Below are positions 16,269-25,540 of a DNA stretch of 64,000 bases, piece by piece. The translations under genes were made by a program, and so were the position numbers. The notes under the pieces were generated by a model. That model ran no database searches. It was not told the origin of the DNA and saw only the letters and a list, made by a program, of their open reading frames with translations. Each line of letters starts with the position of its first letter. The first letter of the stretch is position 1. This DNA is from Pelomonas aquatica (GTDB lineage Bacteria; Pseudomonadota; Gammaproteobacteria; Burkholderiales; Burkholderiaceae_C). The stretch covers positions 186,001-250,000 of the forward strand of contig NZ_JAPPUW010000007.1 of NCBI RefSeq assembly GCF_026712205.1, written 5' to 3'.

Positions 16269-16784
16269 ATGGACACCGCAGCGTTCATGACGCTGGCGCT
16301 AGCCTGCGCGCCTGCCGTTCACATCGATACCGCGCGAGCGCTTGTCGACGTCGAAAGCTCTCTCAATCCGTGGGCCATCGGCGTGGTCGGCGGCGCTCTT
16401 GTACGCCAGCCCAGCCACCGTGCTGAAGCCCTCGCCACCGCTCGCGCCCTGCTGGCCAACGGCTGGGAGTTCAGCGTCGGCCTGGCTCAGATCAACGCCC
16501 GCAACTTCGACCGACTCGGTCTGACGCTAGAGACCGCGTTCGAGCCCTGCTCGAACCTGGCCGCGATGCAGGCCGTGCTCACCGAATGCCATGAGCGCGC
16601 CGGTGCATCCGCAGGCGACGAACAACGCGCGCTTCAGCGCGCCCTGTCCTGCTACTACAGCGGTGACTTTTCCACCGGTTTTCTGCACGGCTACGTGCAG
16701 CGAGTGATCAACGCGTCGACCACGGCCAGACGCCCGGCTTCCCCGCCCCAGGTCCTCAACCGAAACCCCAAGGAGAAGCCATGA
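16269..16784 (+). CDS. virB1: VirB1-type lytic transglycosylase
   Basis: 171 residues. The SLT fold is visible: catalytic Glu29 in VDVESSLNPWAIG, the GWEFSVGLAQINARNF motif, and a Tyr-rich helix SCYYSGDFSTGF. It opens the peptidoglycan for T4SS assembly. No clear signal peptide is seen, which is odd for VirB1. Its last codons overlap virB2 (ATGA). Confidence 0.85.
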   Translation: MDTAAFMTLALACAPAVHIDTARALVDVESSLNPWAIGVVGGALVRQPSHRAEALATARALLANGWEFSVGLAQINARNFDRLGLTLETAFEPCSNLAAMQAVLTECHERAGASAGDEQRALQRALSCYYSGDFSTGFLHGYVQRVINASTTARRPASPPQVLNRNPKEKP

Positions 16785-17071
16785 AGCGCAATGCTCGTCC
16801 CTCGCGCGCCGTCCCGGCGCTGGCCCTTCAACTCGCACTGCTGTCCACGTCGCCCGCCTTCGCGGCCGGCTTCGACAAGATCAACGACACGGTGCTCAAC
16901 GTCAACACCATCCTGGTGACGGTCTCCATCGCGGTCGTCACGATAGCGATCATCTGGGCCGGCTTCAAGATGATCTTCCAGGGCGCCCGCCTGGTCGACG
17001 TGTCGAACATCCTCATCGGCGGGACGCTGATCGGCGGCGCCGGCGCGATGGCCACCTACATCGTCAGCTGA
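16781..17071 (+). CDS. virB2: VirB2 major pilin
   Basis: 96 residues. A signal peptide (to AFA, ~29) is followed by two hydrophobic helices (ILVTVSIAVVTIAIIWAGFK and IGGTLIGGAGAMATYIV) separated by a short basic loop, the TrbC/VirB2 pilin layout. It overlaps virB1 by 4 nt and precedes virB3. Confidence 0.85.
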   Translation: MKRNARPSRAVPALALQLALLSTSPAFAAGFDKINDTVLNVNTILVTVSIAVVTIAIIWAGFKMIFQGARLVDVSNILIGGTLIGGAGAMATYIVS

Positions 17072-17088
17072 ACGCACGGGACCAGGCC

Positions 17089-17421
17089 ATGCAAAGCGAA
17101 GCGATCTACAAGGGCGCCACGCGTCCGGCCATGAAGATGGGCATCCCGCTCGTCCCGCTTGTGGTCCTGTTCGGCGGCAGCATGCTCCTCGTCATGTGGG
17201 GCGGCGCGCTGGTCAGCTGGTGGATCGCGCTCGTCGTCGTGCTGGCCATCGGTCCCACCCTCTTCTGGATGCGTCACGTCACCGCCAAGGATGACCAGCG
17301 CTTCCACCAACTGTTCGTGGCGCTGAAGCTGCGCCTGCACGACCGCAACCACGGCCTGTGGCATGCGCGCAGCTACTCGCCCACACTCTACCGAGGAACC
17401 AGCGATGCTTGGCATGTCTGA
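17089..17421 (+). CDS. virB3: VirB3 inner-membrane T4SS protein
   Basis: 110 residues. Typical start (AIYKGATRPAMKMGIPLVPL), two hydrophobic segments (residues ~20-65), and a cytoplasmic tail with DDQRFHQLFVALKLRLHDRN. Its last 17 nt overlap the virB4 start, supporting coupling to the ATPase. Confidence 0.85.
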   Translation: MQSEAIYKGATRPAMKMGIPLVPLVVLFGGSMLLVMWGGALVSWWIALVVVLAIGPTLFWMRHVTAKDDQRFHQLFVALKLRLHDRNHGLWHARSYSPTLYRGTSDAWHV

Positions 17422-19888
17422 TCGCCGCTCGGGCCCACGCTGGTTCGACAAGCACATCGCGCGGCCCCGCCACTGGGCGCTGGCTCGGACCGAGAACCCG
17501 CTGGCCGCCTTCGTGCCGTTCTCGTCCCTGCTCAGCCCCCACGACGTCATCACGCGTGGCGGCGACTACCTGCGCGTCTGGCGCCTGGACGGCGTACCGT
17601 TCGAGACCGCCGACGAGCCCCACGTCGCGGAACGTCACGAGGCGCTGTGCAGCCTGCTGCGCAACCTGGCCGGCGGCCAGTGGGCCGTCTGGATGCATCG
17701 CCTGCATCGCAACGTCTCCGACGGCCTCGACGACCCGCAAGAACCCGGCTTCGCGCAGGACCTCTCGCGAGCCTACCAGGCCAAGCTGGGGAAGCAGCAG
17801 ATGATGAGCAATGAGCTCTACCTGACGCTGGTCTACCGGCCCAACGTGTCCCGCGTGAGCCGCGCGCTGCAACCACGAAAGCGCACCAGGGAGGCCATCG
17901 CCGACATCCAGGCAGACGCGCTTCGCGTCATGGAGGAACGCTCTGCCCTCGTCGACCGCGTGCTGCGCGGCTTCGGGCCGCGACTGCTCGGCGAACGCGT
18001 GCACAACGGTCGCAACTACTCCGAGGTGGCCGAGTTCCTTGGCTACTTGGTCAACGGCATCTGGCGGCCCGTGCCGGCGGCCGCCGGTCCGCTGTACCGC
18101 ACCCTGCCCACGACCCGCCTGTCCTTCGGCGGCGACAAGCTGGAGCTGCGCCACGGCGACGGCCGGCGCTGCGCCGCACTGGTCGACATCAAGGAATACG
18201 CCGACGCGGTGGAGCCCGGCGTGCTGGATGCCCTGCTCTACGAAGCCAGCGAGTTCATCGAGACACAGAGCTTCTCGATCCTGCCCCGCCGCGAGGCCAT
18301 GCGCGCGCTCGAGCTGCAGCGCGACCAGCTGATTGCCAGCGACGATGTCGTCGCCACCCAGATCGCTGACATGGACACCGCGCTGAATGACCTGGGTGAC
18401 GGCCAGTTCTGCATGGGCGAGTACCACTACTCGCTGGTCGTGTTCGGGCAGGACGCCGCCGACGCCGGTAGGCGTGCCGGCCGCGCCATCGGCGCCGTGG
18501 GAGAAGCCTCCAGCCTGCAAATGGCGCCGGTGGACCTCGTCGCCGATGCCGCCTGGTTCGCACAGATGCCAGGCAACTGGCAATGGCGCCCGCGCGACGC
18601 CAAACTGTCGTCCAGGGCTTTCGCGGCGCTGGCCAGCGCTCACAACTTCGCCACCGGCAAGCGCGACGGCAATCCGTGGGGCCAGGCCCTTGCGCTGCTG
18701 CGCACGCCGTCTGGCCAACCGTACTACCTGAACCTGCACGCCAGCCCCGAAGGAGAGGACTCCGCCGACCTGAAACTGCCGGGCAACACGCTGCTGATCG
18801 GCTCGACCGGTGTTGGCAAGACTACGCTGGAGATGTTCCTGCTGACGCTGACGCGCAAGTGGGATCCCATGCCGCGCCTCGTCCTCTTCGATCTGGACCG
18901 TGGCTGCGAAATTGCAGTCCGCGCACTCGGGGGCACCTACTTCGCGCTGGAAGCCGGCAGGCCGACAGGCTGCAACCCGCTGCAATGGGAGCCGACGCCG
19001 GCCCGCATCCAGTTCTGGGAGCAGTGGGTCAGGACCCTGCTCGCCTCAGCGCCCATGCCGCTGATGCCGGCGGACCAGCACGCCATCGTGCATGCCGTCC
19101 GGGCGGTCGCGTTGATGCCAGCGCCGTTGCGCCGGCTTTCGACGGTCCGCCAGAACCTGCCTAAGGCCGGCGAAAACAGCCTCTACGAACGCCTCGGCCG
19201 CTGGTGCGAAGCCGGCGCGCTGGGCTGGGTCTTCGACCAGGCCGATGATCATCTCCAGAACCTGTGTGACGCGCGCATCATCGGCTTCGACACGACGGAG
19301 TTCCTCGACCTCCCCGAGGTCCGCACGCCGGTCATGATGTATCTGCTCCAGGTTATGGGAGAGCTGGTCAACGGCGAACGGCTGATCTATGTGATCTCCG
19401 AGTTCTGGAAGGCACTCGACCACGAGGTCTTCAGCGAGTTCGCCAAGCAGAAGCAGAAGACCATCCGCAAGCAGAATGGCCTCGGGATCTTCGACACGCA
19501 GAGCCCCTCCGACGTCCTGCGCCATCCAATCGGCCGCACGATGGTCGAGCAGAGCGTGACCAAGATCTTCCTGGCCAACCCGGAGGCGGTACGCGACGAG
19601 TATGTGGACGGCTTCGGCCTCAGTGAATCCGAGTTCGAGATCGTCCGCAGCCTAGCCTCGCAAGGCGGCAGGCGCTTCCTGGTCAAGCAGGGCCACGCCA
19701 GCGCAATCTGCGAGTTGGATCTGTCCGGCCTGGAGGAGTTCATCACCGTGCTCTCGGCGACCACCGACAACGTGGCGCTGCTCGACGACATCCGTGCCCA
19801 GCACGGCGACGCCCCTAACGAGTGGCTTCCCGTTCTGCTCCGCGAGGTTCAGCATCGCAGGCTCCACACCCTCAGGAGAGTCGCATGA
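17405..19888 (+). CDS. virB4: VirB4 T4SS ATPase
   Basis: 827 residues from ATG 17405 (AGGA 8 nt upstream). An N-terminal CagE/TrbE domain is followed by a RecA-like motor: Walker A GSTGVGKTTLEMF, arginine-containing FDTQSPSDVLRHPIG, and a Walker B region RLIYVISEFWKAL where the usual DE reads SE. The Glu is kept but the preceding Asp is Ser. Length is normal. It powers pilus assembly at the inner membrane. Confidence 0.9.
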   Translation: MLGMSDRRSGPRWFDKHIARPRHWALARTENPLAAFVPFSSLLSPHDVITRGGDYLRVWRLDGVPFETADEPHVAERHEALCSLLRNLAGGQWAVWMHRLHRNVSDGLDDPQEPGFAQDLSRAYQAKLGKQQMMSNELYLTLVYRPNVSRVSRALQPRKRTREAIADIQADALRVMEERSALVDRVLRGFGPRLLGERVHNGRNYSEVAEFLGYLVNGIWRPVPAAAGPLYRTLPTTRLSFGGDKLELRHGDGRRCAALVDIKEYADAVEPGVLDALLYEASEFIETQSFSILPRREAMRALELQRDQLIASDDVVATQIADMDTALNDLGDGQFCMGEYHYSLVVFGQDAADAGRRAGRAIGAVGEASSLQMAPVDLVADAAWFAQMPGNWQWRPRDAKLSSRAFAALASAHNFATGKRDGNPWGQALALLRTPSGQPYYLNLHASPEGEDSADLKLPGNTLLIGSTGVGKTTLEMFLLTLTRKWDPMPRLVLFDLDRGCEIAVRALGGTYFALEAGRPTGCNPLQWEPTPARIQFWEQWVRTLLASAPMPLMPADQHAIVHAVRAVALMPAPLRRLSTVRQNLPKAGENSLYERLGRWCEAGALGWVFDQADDHLQNLCDARIIGFDTTEFLDLPEVRTPVMMYLLQVMGELVNGERLIYVISEFWKALDHEVFSEFAKQKQKTIRKQNGLGIFDTQSPSDVLRHPIGRTMVEQSVTKIFLANPEAVRDEYVDGFGLSESEFEIVRSLASQGGRRFLVKQGHASAICELDLSGLEEFITVLSATTDNVALLDDIRAQHGDAPNEWLPVLLREVQHRRLHTLRRVA

Positions 19889-20310
19889 GCCATGTCGCCA
19901 ACATCCTTGCCGTCGCCACGCTCGTCTATGCGTCAGCGGCACAGGCGCAGTTCGTCAAAGGCAATGAAGCCGTTCAGCTGCTGCCCGATGGCAAGAAGGT
20001 CGTCGAGACGCCGCCGCTGCCAAAGACCGGCCCAGCCAAAGACCTGAAGCCCTGCCGCGCAGACGGCGGCTGCCATCCTGGCCCATGGCGCATGGTCGAA
20101 ACGCCGGATGGCCTGCTGGAGTGCACCGAGGTCTATGCAAGGCAGGGCAGCTGCCGCGCATCGACATATGGCACTGAGAAGCGCAGCCGGGTGTGGGTGG
20201 TGAAAGTGGGAGATACCTGGCTGCAGTGCCAGTTCCCTGACTTGAAGAGCAAGTGCGTGCCTGTCTTCGCTCGGCCGCCCGCGAACCTTCCTTACGACGC
20301 CGTGCAGTAG
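19885..20310 (+). CDS. exported Cys-containing protein in T4SS operon
   Basis: 141 residues from ATG 19885, overlapping the virB4 stop (ATGA). Signal peptide MSHVANILAVATLVYASAAQA, then a small domain with six cysteines (CRADGGCHPGPW, LECTEV, GSCRAS, LQCQFPD, SKCVPVF). Its position between virB4 and virB6 suggests a periplasmic T4SS accessory. No family recognised. Confidence 0.6.
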   Translation: MSHVANILAVATLVYASAAQAQFVKGNEAVQLLPDGKKVVETPPLPKTGPAKDLKPCRADGGCHPGPWRMVETPDGLLECTEVYARQGSCRASTYGTEKRSRVWVVKVGDTWLQCQFPDLKSKCVPVFARPPANLPYDAVQ

Positions 20311-20319
20311 GAGTACCTC

Positions 20320-21420
20320 ATGTTTGCCTGGGTCGGCTCGAAGCTGGACTTCATCCTCAACGGCTACGTCCTCGGGGTGGTCTCAGGCCTCACGGCCGCG
20401 CTCACGCCTGTCGCGCTGACGGTCATGACGCTTTGGATCTGCTTGTACGGCTGGGCGGTTGTCCGCAACGAGGTGTCGGAAACCATCCCGGCGTTTACCT
20501 GGAAGATATTCAAGATCGGCCTGGTGCTCGCGTTCGCGCTGCAGGGCGGCTTCTACATCGCCAACGTGTCCGACAGCGCCAACGCCCTGTCCATGGGTGT
20601 CGCATCGACCTTCCTGCCCGCCGGCGTTGATCCCAGCACCGTCACGACACCGTATCAGCTGCTGGACAAGTTCAACGACGAAGCAAGCTCCCAGACCGCT
20701 GAAATCATGAAGGAAGCCAGCATGTTCAGGCTCGACCTTCTGCTCGCTGCAGCCATCTTCTCTATCGGATCGGTGCTGTTCCTCTGCATGGCGCTTTTCG
20801 TTGTGACGCTTGCCAAGCTGCTGCTGACGTTTGTGATCGCTGTGGGACCGCTGTTCATCCTGTGCCTCGCCTGGCGTCCCACCGCACGCTTCTTCGACAG
20901 CTGGTTGTCGATGGTGCTGAACTCCGTAGTCCTCGCCTGGTTCGCGTTCTTCGCTCTGGGCCTCAGTGCGTATGTGGGCATGGGCATCTTCCAGGCGATC
21001 CGCGATGGTGGCGGCTTCCTGGGCGGCACATTCAACGTGCTCGGCGAGGCCACGCGCTACTGCGTGCTGATGATCCTGATGGCCATCATCTGCTTCCAGG
21101 CACCGAGCCTGGCCTCAGCCCTGACCGGCGGCGCCGCGGTGCAGCAGGGCGTACAGATGATCCAGAACGTCTTGATGGCGTCGTCCAACCTGCGGTCCGC
21201 AAGAAATGGCAGTGGCGGCGCGGCCGGGGCCGGTGGCGGAGTCGTCCGCGCCGGGGTCGGCATCCCCTACGCCACAGGTCGCGCGGCAGGTGCTGTGGCT
21301 ACTGTGGCCGGCGGCATCGCAAGCACGGCCGCAACCGGTGCTGGCGCCCTCGCCCGGCATGGATATGGGGCGGTCAGAACCGCTGCCTACAAGCTTGCCG
21401 CCATGCGCGGCCGAAGCTAA
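20320..21420 (+). CDS. virB6: VirB6/TrbL polytopic T4SS protein
   Basis: 366 residues, multiple membrane segments (for example LTAALTPVALTVMTLWICLYG, LLTFVIAVGPLFILCLAWRP), the conserved TrbL/VirB6 core with W-x-x-x-x-LN-like FFDSWLSMVLNSVVLAWFAF, and a Gly/Ala-rich cytoplasmic tail. It forms part of the inner-membrane channel. Confidence 0.85.
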   Translation: MFAWVGSKLDFILNGYVLGVVSGLTAALTPVALTVMTLWICLYGWAVVRNEVSETIPAFTWKIFKIGLVLAFALQGGFYIANVSDSANALSMGVASTFLPAGVDPSTVTTPYQLLDKFNDEASSQTAEIMKEASMFRLDLLLAAAIFSIGSVLFLCMALFVVTLAKLLLTFVIAVGPLFILCLAWRPTARFFDSWLSMVLNSVVLAWFAFFALGLSAYVGMGIFQAIRDGGGFLGGTFNVLGEATRYCVLMILMAIICFQAPSLASALTGGAAVQQGVQMIQNVLMASSNLRSARNGSGGAAGAGGGVVRAGVGIPYATGRAAGAVATVAGGIASTAATGAGALARHGYGAVRTAAYKLAAMRGRS

Positions 21421-21444
21421 ACACAGCGTTGAAGGAGAAGCATC

Positions 21445-22140
21445 ATGAACATCCGGACCAAGCTCGCCGCAGCACTACTCGCGGCTGCAGGGACAACCAG
21501 TTCCCACGCCAGCGGCATCCCGGTCATCGACATCGCCAACCTGGTCCAGACGATCCAGCAGGTGCTGAACGACATTACCGAGATCACCAACCAGGTTCAG
21601 CAGATCCAGCAGATGCAGGCGCAGCTGAGCAGCATCAACGGCGCCCGCAACCTGGGCAACGTCTTCAACAGCACAGGCCTGATGAACTACGTGCCGGCGA
21701 AGGCCTTCGAGCAGCTGGATGCCATTGACGCCTCCGGCTACGCCGGCCTAGGCACGACGGCGAAGAAGCTGCGCGACGCCACCATGGTCTACAACTGCCT
21801 GGACCTATCTGGCAGCGCCCGCACCCGCTGCCAGGCAGCGCTTGCCCAGCCCTACCAGCACAAAGGGTTGCTGCAGGACGCCATGACCCGGGCGTCCGGC
21901 CGGCTGAGCCAGATCCAGGCCCTGATGACCCAGATCAACGCCACGCCCGACCAGAAGTCGGTCCAGGAGATCCAGGCCCGCATTGGCGCCGAGAACGCCC
22001 TGCTGGCCCATGAGCTGTCGCAGGTGCAGATGCTGCAGGGCATGGCCGAAAGTGAAGAACGCATCGCGCGGTCACGCGACCGAGAGCGCCAGTACGAAAC
22101 GCTGAACCGCACCGGCAAGGTCTCCGACTACCTGCACTGA
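21445..22140 (+). CDS. virB5: VirB5/TrbJ-like minor pilin
   Basis: 231 residues with signal peptide (to SHA). The mature part is a long helical protein (DIANLVQTIQQVLNDITEIT, QIQQMQAQL) with Gln-rich coiled coil, matching VirB5/TrbJ pilus-tip proteins. It sits after virB6 rather than before it, an order seen in several environmental T4SS operons. Confidence 0.75.
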   Translation: MNIRTKLAAALLAAAGTTSSHASGIPVIDIANLVQTIQQVLNDITEITNQVQQIQQMQAQLSSINGARNLGNVFNSTGLMNYVPAKAFEQLDAIDASGYAGLGTTAKKLRDATMVYNCLDLSGSARTRCQAALAQPYQHKGLLQDAMTRASGRLSQIQALMTQINATPDQKSVQEIQARIGAENALLAHELSQVQMLQGMAESEERIARSRDRERQYETLNRTGKVSDYLH

Positions 22141-22168
22141 CGCCGGCCCCAGCCCAGAGAGGTCCCCC

Positions 22169-22939
22169 ATGGATGCTGTCTCAACGACAGGCAGAGCCGC
22201 CGCATGGCCGTCTCACGCCACACCCTCGCGCGCCCATGACGACGGCGACAGACATTTCGCCAACAACGCCTGGGAAATCGACCGAGCCGAAATGCTCGAT
22301 CGCTCGGAGCGTCGCGCGTGGCGAGTCGCCATAGCCGCCATCACGCTCGCGGCACTGGGCGTCGGAGCCGTATTCGTCCAAGGCCCGCTGCGCAGCACCG
22401 TCGAGATCCCCATCGTCGTCGACAAGACAACGGGAGAGACGACGGTGCAGCAGCGGCTTAGCGTCGACACCATCCCCACCAACGAGGCGCTGGACAAGCA
22501 CTACGTCGCCGTCTTCGTGCGAGCCCGGGAAGGCTACAACTGGTCGTTCCTGCAGCGTGACTTCGACCAAGTCTCGCGAATGTCGGTCCCCGCCGTCTTC
22601 GACGCCTACAACCGCCAGTTCGAAGGCCAGGACGCGCTGCACAAGAAGTTGGCCGAATCCACGGCCTGGCGCATCAACGTCGTCACCGTTCGGCTCGATG
22701 TCGCCAGGCGCACTGGCAACCACGGCCAGGCGACCGTCACCTACGAGAAGGTCGTCCACCAAGCCGAACGCAACGTGCCGGACGTCAAGACCCGCCACGT
22801 CGCGAGCATCGTCTACGAGTACCAGCCCAAGGCGCTCGCCAAGGAGCGGGACCGTCTAGAGAACCCGCTCGGGTTCGTTGTCACCGCCTACCGCTCGGAC
22901 CCCGAGATCAACACAACACCTGCGGAGGTCAAGCCATGA
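22169..22939 (+). CDS. virB8: VirB8 T4SS scaffold
   Basis: 256 residues: cytoplasmic N-terminus, one membrane helix (VAIAAITLAALGVGAVFVQGP, ~55-75), then the periplasmic NTF2-like VirB8 domain (NEALDKHYVAVFVRAREGYN, VTYEKVVHQAERN). It overlaps virB9 by 4 nt. Confidence 0.85.
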   Translation: MDAVSTTGRAAAWPSHATPSRAHDDGDRHFANNAWEIDRAEMLDRSERRAWRVAIAAITLAALGVGAVFVQGPLRSTVEIPIVVDKTTGETTVQQRLSVDTIPTNEALDKHYVAVFVRAREGYNWSFLQRDFDQVSRMSVPAVFDAYNRQFEGQDALHKKLAESTAWRINVVTVRLDVARRTGNHGQATVTYEKVVHQAERNVPDVKTRHVASIVYEYQPKALAKERDRLENPLGFVVTAYRSDPEINTTPAEVKP

Positions 22940-23844
22940 AGCGCCTGCTCCCCGCGATGGTCGCCCAACTCCTCGCCCTGGCATCGACAACGGCAGGCGC
23001 ATCCCCCAGCGGCGACCCGCGTCTCCGCGAGGTCGACTACGACCCTCACGGCGTCGTGACAGTACCTGTGAAACGCGGCGTGGTGACCCTGGTCGTGCTG
23101 GGCGCCGACGAGGCCATCTCGGAAGTCGGTGCGGGCCTCGGCTCGGACTGCGCGAAGCCCGAGGCAGCCTGGTGCGTGGCCGCACAGCCCGACGGCAGGA
23201 CGCTGTTCGTCAAGCCCAAGAGCAGGGCGAGCGCCGCCAACAACCTGGCAGTGGTGACCGACCGGCGCGTGCACAACCTGCGCTTCGTGGTCCTTGCAGA
23301 CGGCGACTCGACGCAGCCTGTCTACCGACTGGTCATCTCCCCGCCACCGGCGCCCACGGCGGCCAGAGTCCTACGTCAGCCATCGGCGGCTCTCCCTTTG
23401 CTGCCGTTGGCTCCGCTGCCGCCGCCGCCAGAGCAGATTGTCGCGGAACGCCTACAGGCGAGGCCCTCGGTGATGAACACCCAGTACTCGATGGCCGAGG
23501 GCCGCGGGTCCGACGACATCGTCCCGGATCTCGTGTTCGATGACGGCCGCTTCACCTACATGCGCTTCCCGGGCAACCGGGAGGTGCCGGCTGTCTTTCA
23601 CGTCCTGGGGGACGGCACCGAGGCGCTGGTCAATGCCCGTATGGAGAGCGACCTGCTGGTCGTCGATCGCGTCAGCCGCCGACTCATGCTGCGCGCCGGA
23701 AGCGCCGTGGTCGGGCTCTGGAACGAGGCGTTCGATGTCGACGGTATTCCACCCGCCATGGGTACGACCGTTCCGGGGGTGCAGCGCGTCCTCAAGGCCG
23801 ATCAAGCCGTACCACCCCAGGGTTCAAAGGGAGCAACACCATGA
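22936..23844 (+). CDS. virB9: VirB9 outer-membrane complex protein
   Basis: 302 residues with signal peptide. N-terminal VirB9 domain (DPRLREVDYDPHGVVTVPVK), Pro-rich linker, and the C-terminal domain with DGRFTYMRFPGNREVPAVF and RMLRAGSAVVGLWNEAFD-like segments. Overlaps virB10 by 4 nt (ATGA). No virB7 lipoprotein gene was seen. Confidence 0.85.
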   Translation: MKRLLPAMVAQLLALASTTAGASPSGDPRLREVDYDPHGVVTVPVKRGVVTLVVLGADEAISEVGAGLGSDCAKPEAAWCVAAQPDGRTLFVKPKSRASAANNLAVVTDRRVHNLRFVVLADGDSTQPVYRLVISPPPAPTAARVLRQPSAALPLLPLAPLPPPPEQIVAERLQARPSVMNTQYSMAEGRGSDDIVPDLVFDDGRFTYMRFPGNREVPAVFHVLGDGTEALVNARMESDLLVVDRVSRRLMLRAGSAVVGLWNEAFDVDGIPPAMGTTVPGVQRVLKADQAVPPQGSKGATP

Positions 23845-24824
23845 ACGCGGATCGCCACACGAATGCCCCAGGCCCCGAACCAGAAAGACTGCCGCAGCAC
23901 GGCGCCGGCATCTCCCCGTTGCCTGGAGAGCTCGGTCTTCCCGATGTCGCCGCGCCGCGCATTACCGCAATCTCAAAGAAGGGTTTGCTGGCCGTGGTCC
24001 TGCTGGTCGGCAGCCTCGTCGCCGTGTCAGCAGTGGGCATCCAACGGTTCTCGGCCAGCGCCAGGCACGCCAAGGGGGAAGACAACAAGAAGGTCGGCGA
24101 CCGGCCGGCCGCGGCGACCGCAGAGCCACGCAAGCTGGAGCTGGCTTCGCTCTCTGCCTCGGCAGCGCCACCATCGACCCAGATCAAGGTTCCAGCGCTT
24201 GCCGCCATGGACGACGCCGTAGCGGAGCCCATCGGTGTGCGGCGGACAGGGAGCAACTCAGAGTCCGGCGCCAGCACCAAGGTGCCCTCGCCAGAAGACG
24301 CGCCGGTGCTGCTGGTGAGCTCGCGCCCCGGGTCTTCCAAGTCAGGCACCCAGTCAACCCGAAGCACACCGGACTCCGGCGTGGAGCCAAATGACATCGA
24401 CAGTGATCCACACGATCCGCTCGCAGCGACATCGAAGAACCTTCAGGCCTACCAGCGCCAGTTGCAGGTCCTGCTGAACAACTTGACCAAGACGACGGAA
24501 GCGGCGACGGGCGGCGTCTCATCGACCACGCCACCAGCTCTCCTGTCAAGCCTGTCGATGCCCCCTACTCAGGCAGGTGCAGCCGGCGGACTCCTGGGAG
24601 GTGCGCTGCCGGGTTCGTCGACACCCAACGTCGCCGCACGGATGCTCGCCAACCGCAGTCTGACGCTGCCCAAGGGCGCCGCCTTCACCTCCGGTTCCAA
24701 GGGGCAGAGCACGCGCAGCTGCAGCGGTTTGAAGCCGCGATCGGTAGTGAAGCGCTCCGACCAGTACTCGATGTGGTCGATGGCCTGGCGCGTGGCGGTG
24801 TACAGCATCAGGAACACCTCGTAG
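23841..24824 (+). pseudogene. virB10: truncated virB10 (N-terminal part only)
   Basis: The first ~285 residues are VirB10: cytoplasmic tail, membrane helix GLLAVVLLVGSLVAVSAVGI, Pro/Ser-rich linker, and the start of the TrbI core (RMLANRSLTLPKGAAFT). After about 24693 the match stops and the frame reads antisense through a different gene until 24824. The whole C-terminal beta-barrel/antenna region is missing, and virB11 and virD4 are absent downstream. A deletion or insertion junction near 24690-24700 therefore inactivated the secretion system. Confidence 0.8.
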
Positions 24825-25540
24825 TGGGACGGATCCACCACGCCCCCGTCGTGCAGGCGCTGGTAGATCTTGGGCAGCTTGCCTTTGAAGCTGCGCGAGG
24901 CCGCGTCATACCTTATGTAGGTGTTGCCGCTGCCGGAGAAATCGTCGAGCAGCCAGATGAGGTTGAAACGCGGATCCGTGCAGGAGAACTTGGCCTTGGC
25001 GAGCGCGCCCTTCAAGTCCTTGAGCATGTCCGCAGCCTTCTCTTCCCCCAGCTCGTAGGCCTGCCAGATCTGCTCATTGCCAATCTCGCCGTCGCTTGCA
25101 CGGCGAAGTTCGTTGGTCCGTGCGCCGTCGCTCAGGCCGAGGTACAACGAGGTCAGCCGCAACTGCTCGAAGCGCTCATGTCGGGCAATCTGCTGCACCC
25201 GAAACGACGGGATGTCGAATTCCTCCGACACCAGCCGCATGCGCTCCTGGACGATCCAGTCCTGGTATGCCGTGCGTACCAGGTGCGACAGCTCTGCGTC
25301 CGAAATAAACACCAGGTGGTCCAGCACCAAGCGCAGCGCCGTGCGCCGGTCCGTCGGCTCAAACTGACGCAGCCACAGCGCCAGGCTCTCGATGAAGCGT
25401 CGACCCGGACCAAAGCGCTGGTAGTGGTCGTACTTGAAGTCCGCCAGCAGCTGCAGGTTGGGCAAGACTTCAGGCACCGCGTCCAGGTCCTCCCATCCCA
25501 TGACCTTTGCCAGCAGCTTGGCGGCATTCTGGTCATGCAT
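24569..25540 (-). CDS. phosphoribosyltransferase-like protein, 3'-truncated
   Basis: Authentic sequence runs from ATG 25540 to about 24695; the last ~40 codons read through the virB10 fragment antisense. A helical N-terminal half precedes IWLLDDFSGSGNTYIR, which matches the PRPP-binding loop of type I phosphoribosyltransferases, followed by a beta-rich VVDPSHYEVFLMLYTATRQA. It overlaps the SIS gene by 8 nt and is in one operon with the NADAR gene. The likely class is the PRTase-like (core-extended) proteins found in conflict systems; that placement is from memory and not certain. Confidence 0.55.
   Translation of the reverse strand: MHDQNAAKLLAKVMGWEDLDAVPEVLPNLQLLADFKYDHYQRFGPGRRFIESLALWLRQFEPTDRRTALRLVLDHLVFISDAELSHLVRTAYQDWIVQERMRLVSEEFDIPSFRVQQIARHERFEQLRLTSLYLGLSDGARTNELRRASDGEIGNEQIWQAYELGEEKAADMLKDLKGALAKAKFSCTDPRFNLIWLLDDFSGSGNTYIRYDAASRSFKGKLPKIYQRLHDGGVVDPSHYEVFLMLYTATRQAIDHIEYWSERFTTDRGFKPLQLRVLCPLEPEVKAAPLGSVRLRLASIRAATLGVDEPGSAPPRSPPAAPA

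Noticed and set aside
17279-18985. Long open frame (568 codons) antisense to virB4
   Set aside because: It mirrors virB4 codon structure, has no family motif, and GC-rich genes routinely give such antisense frames.
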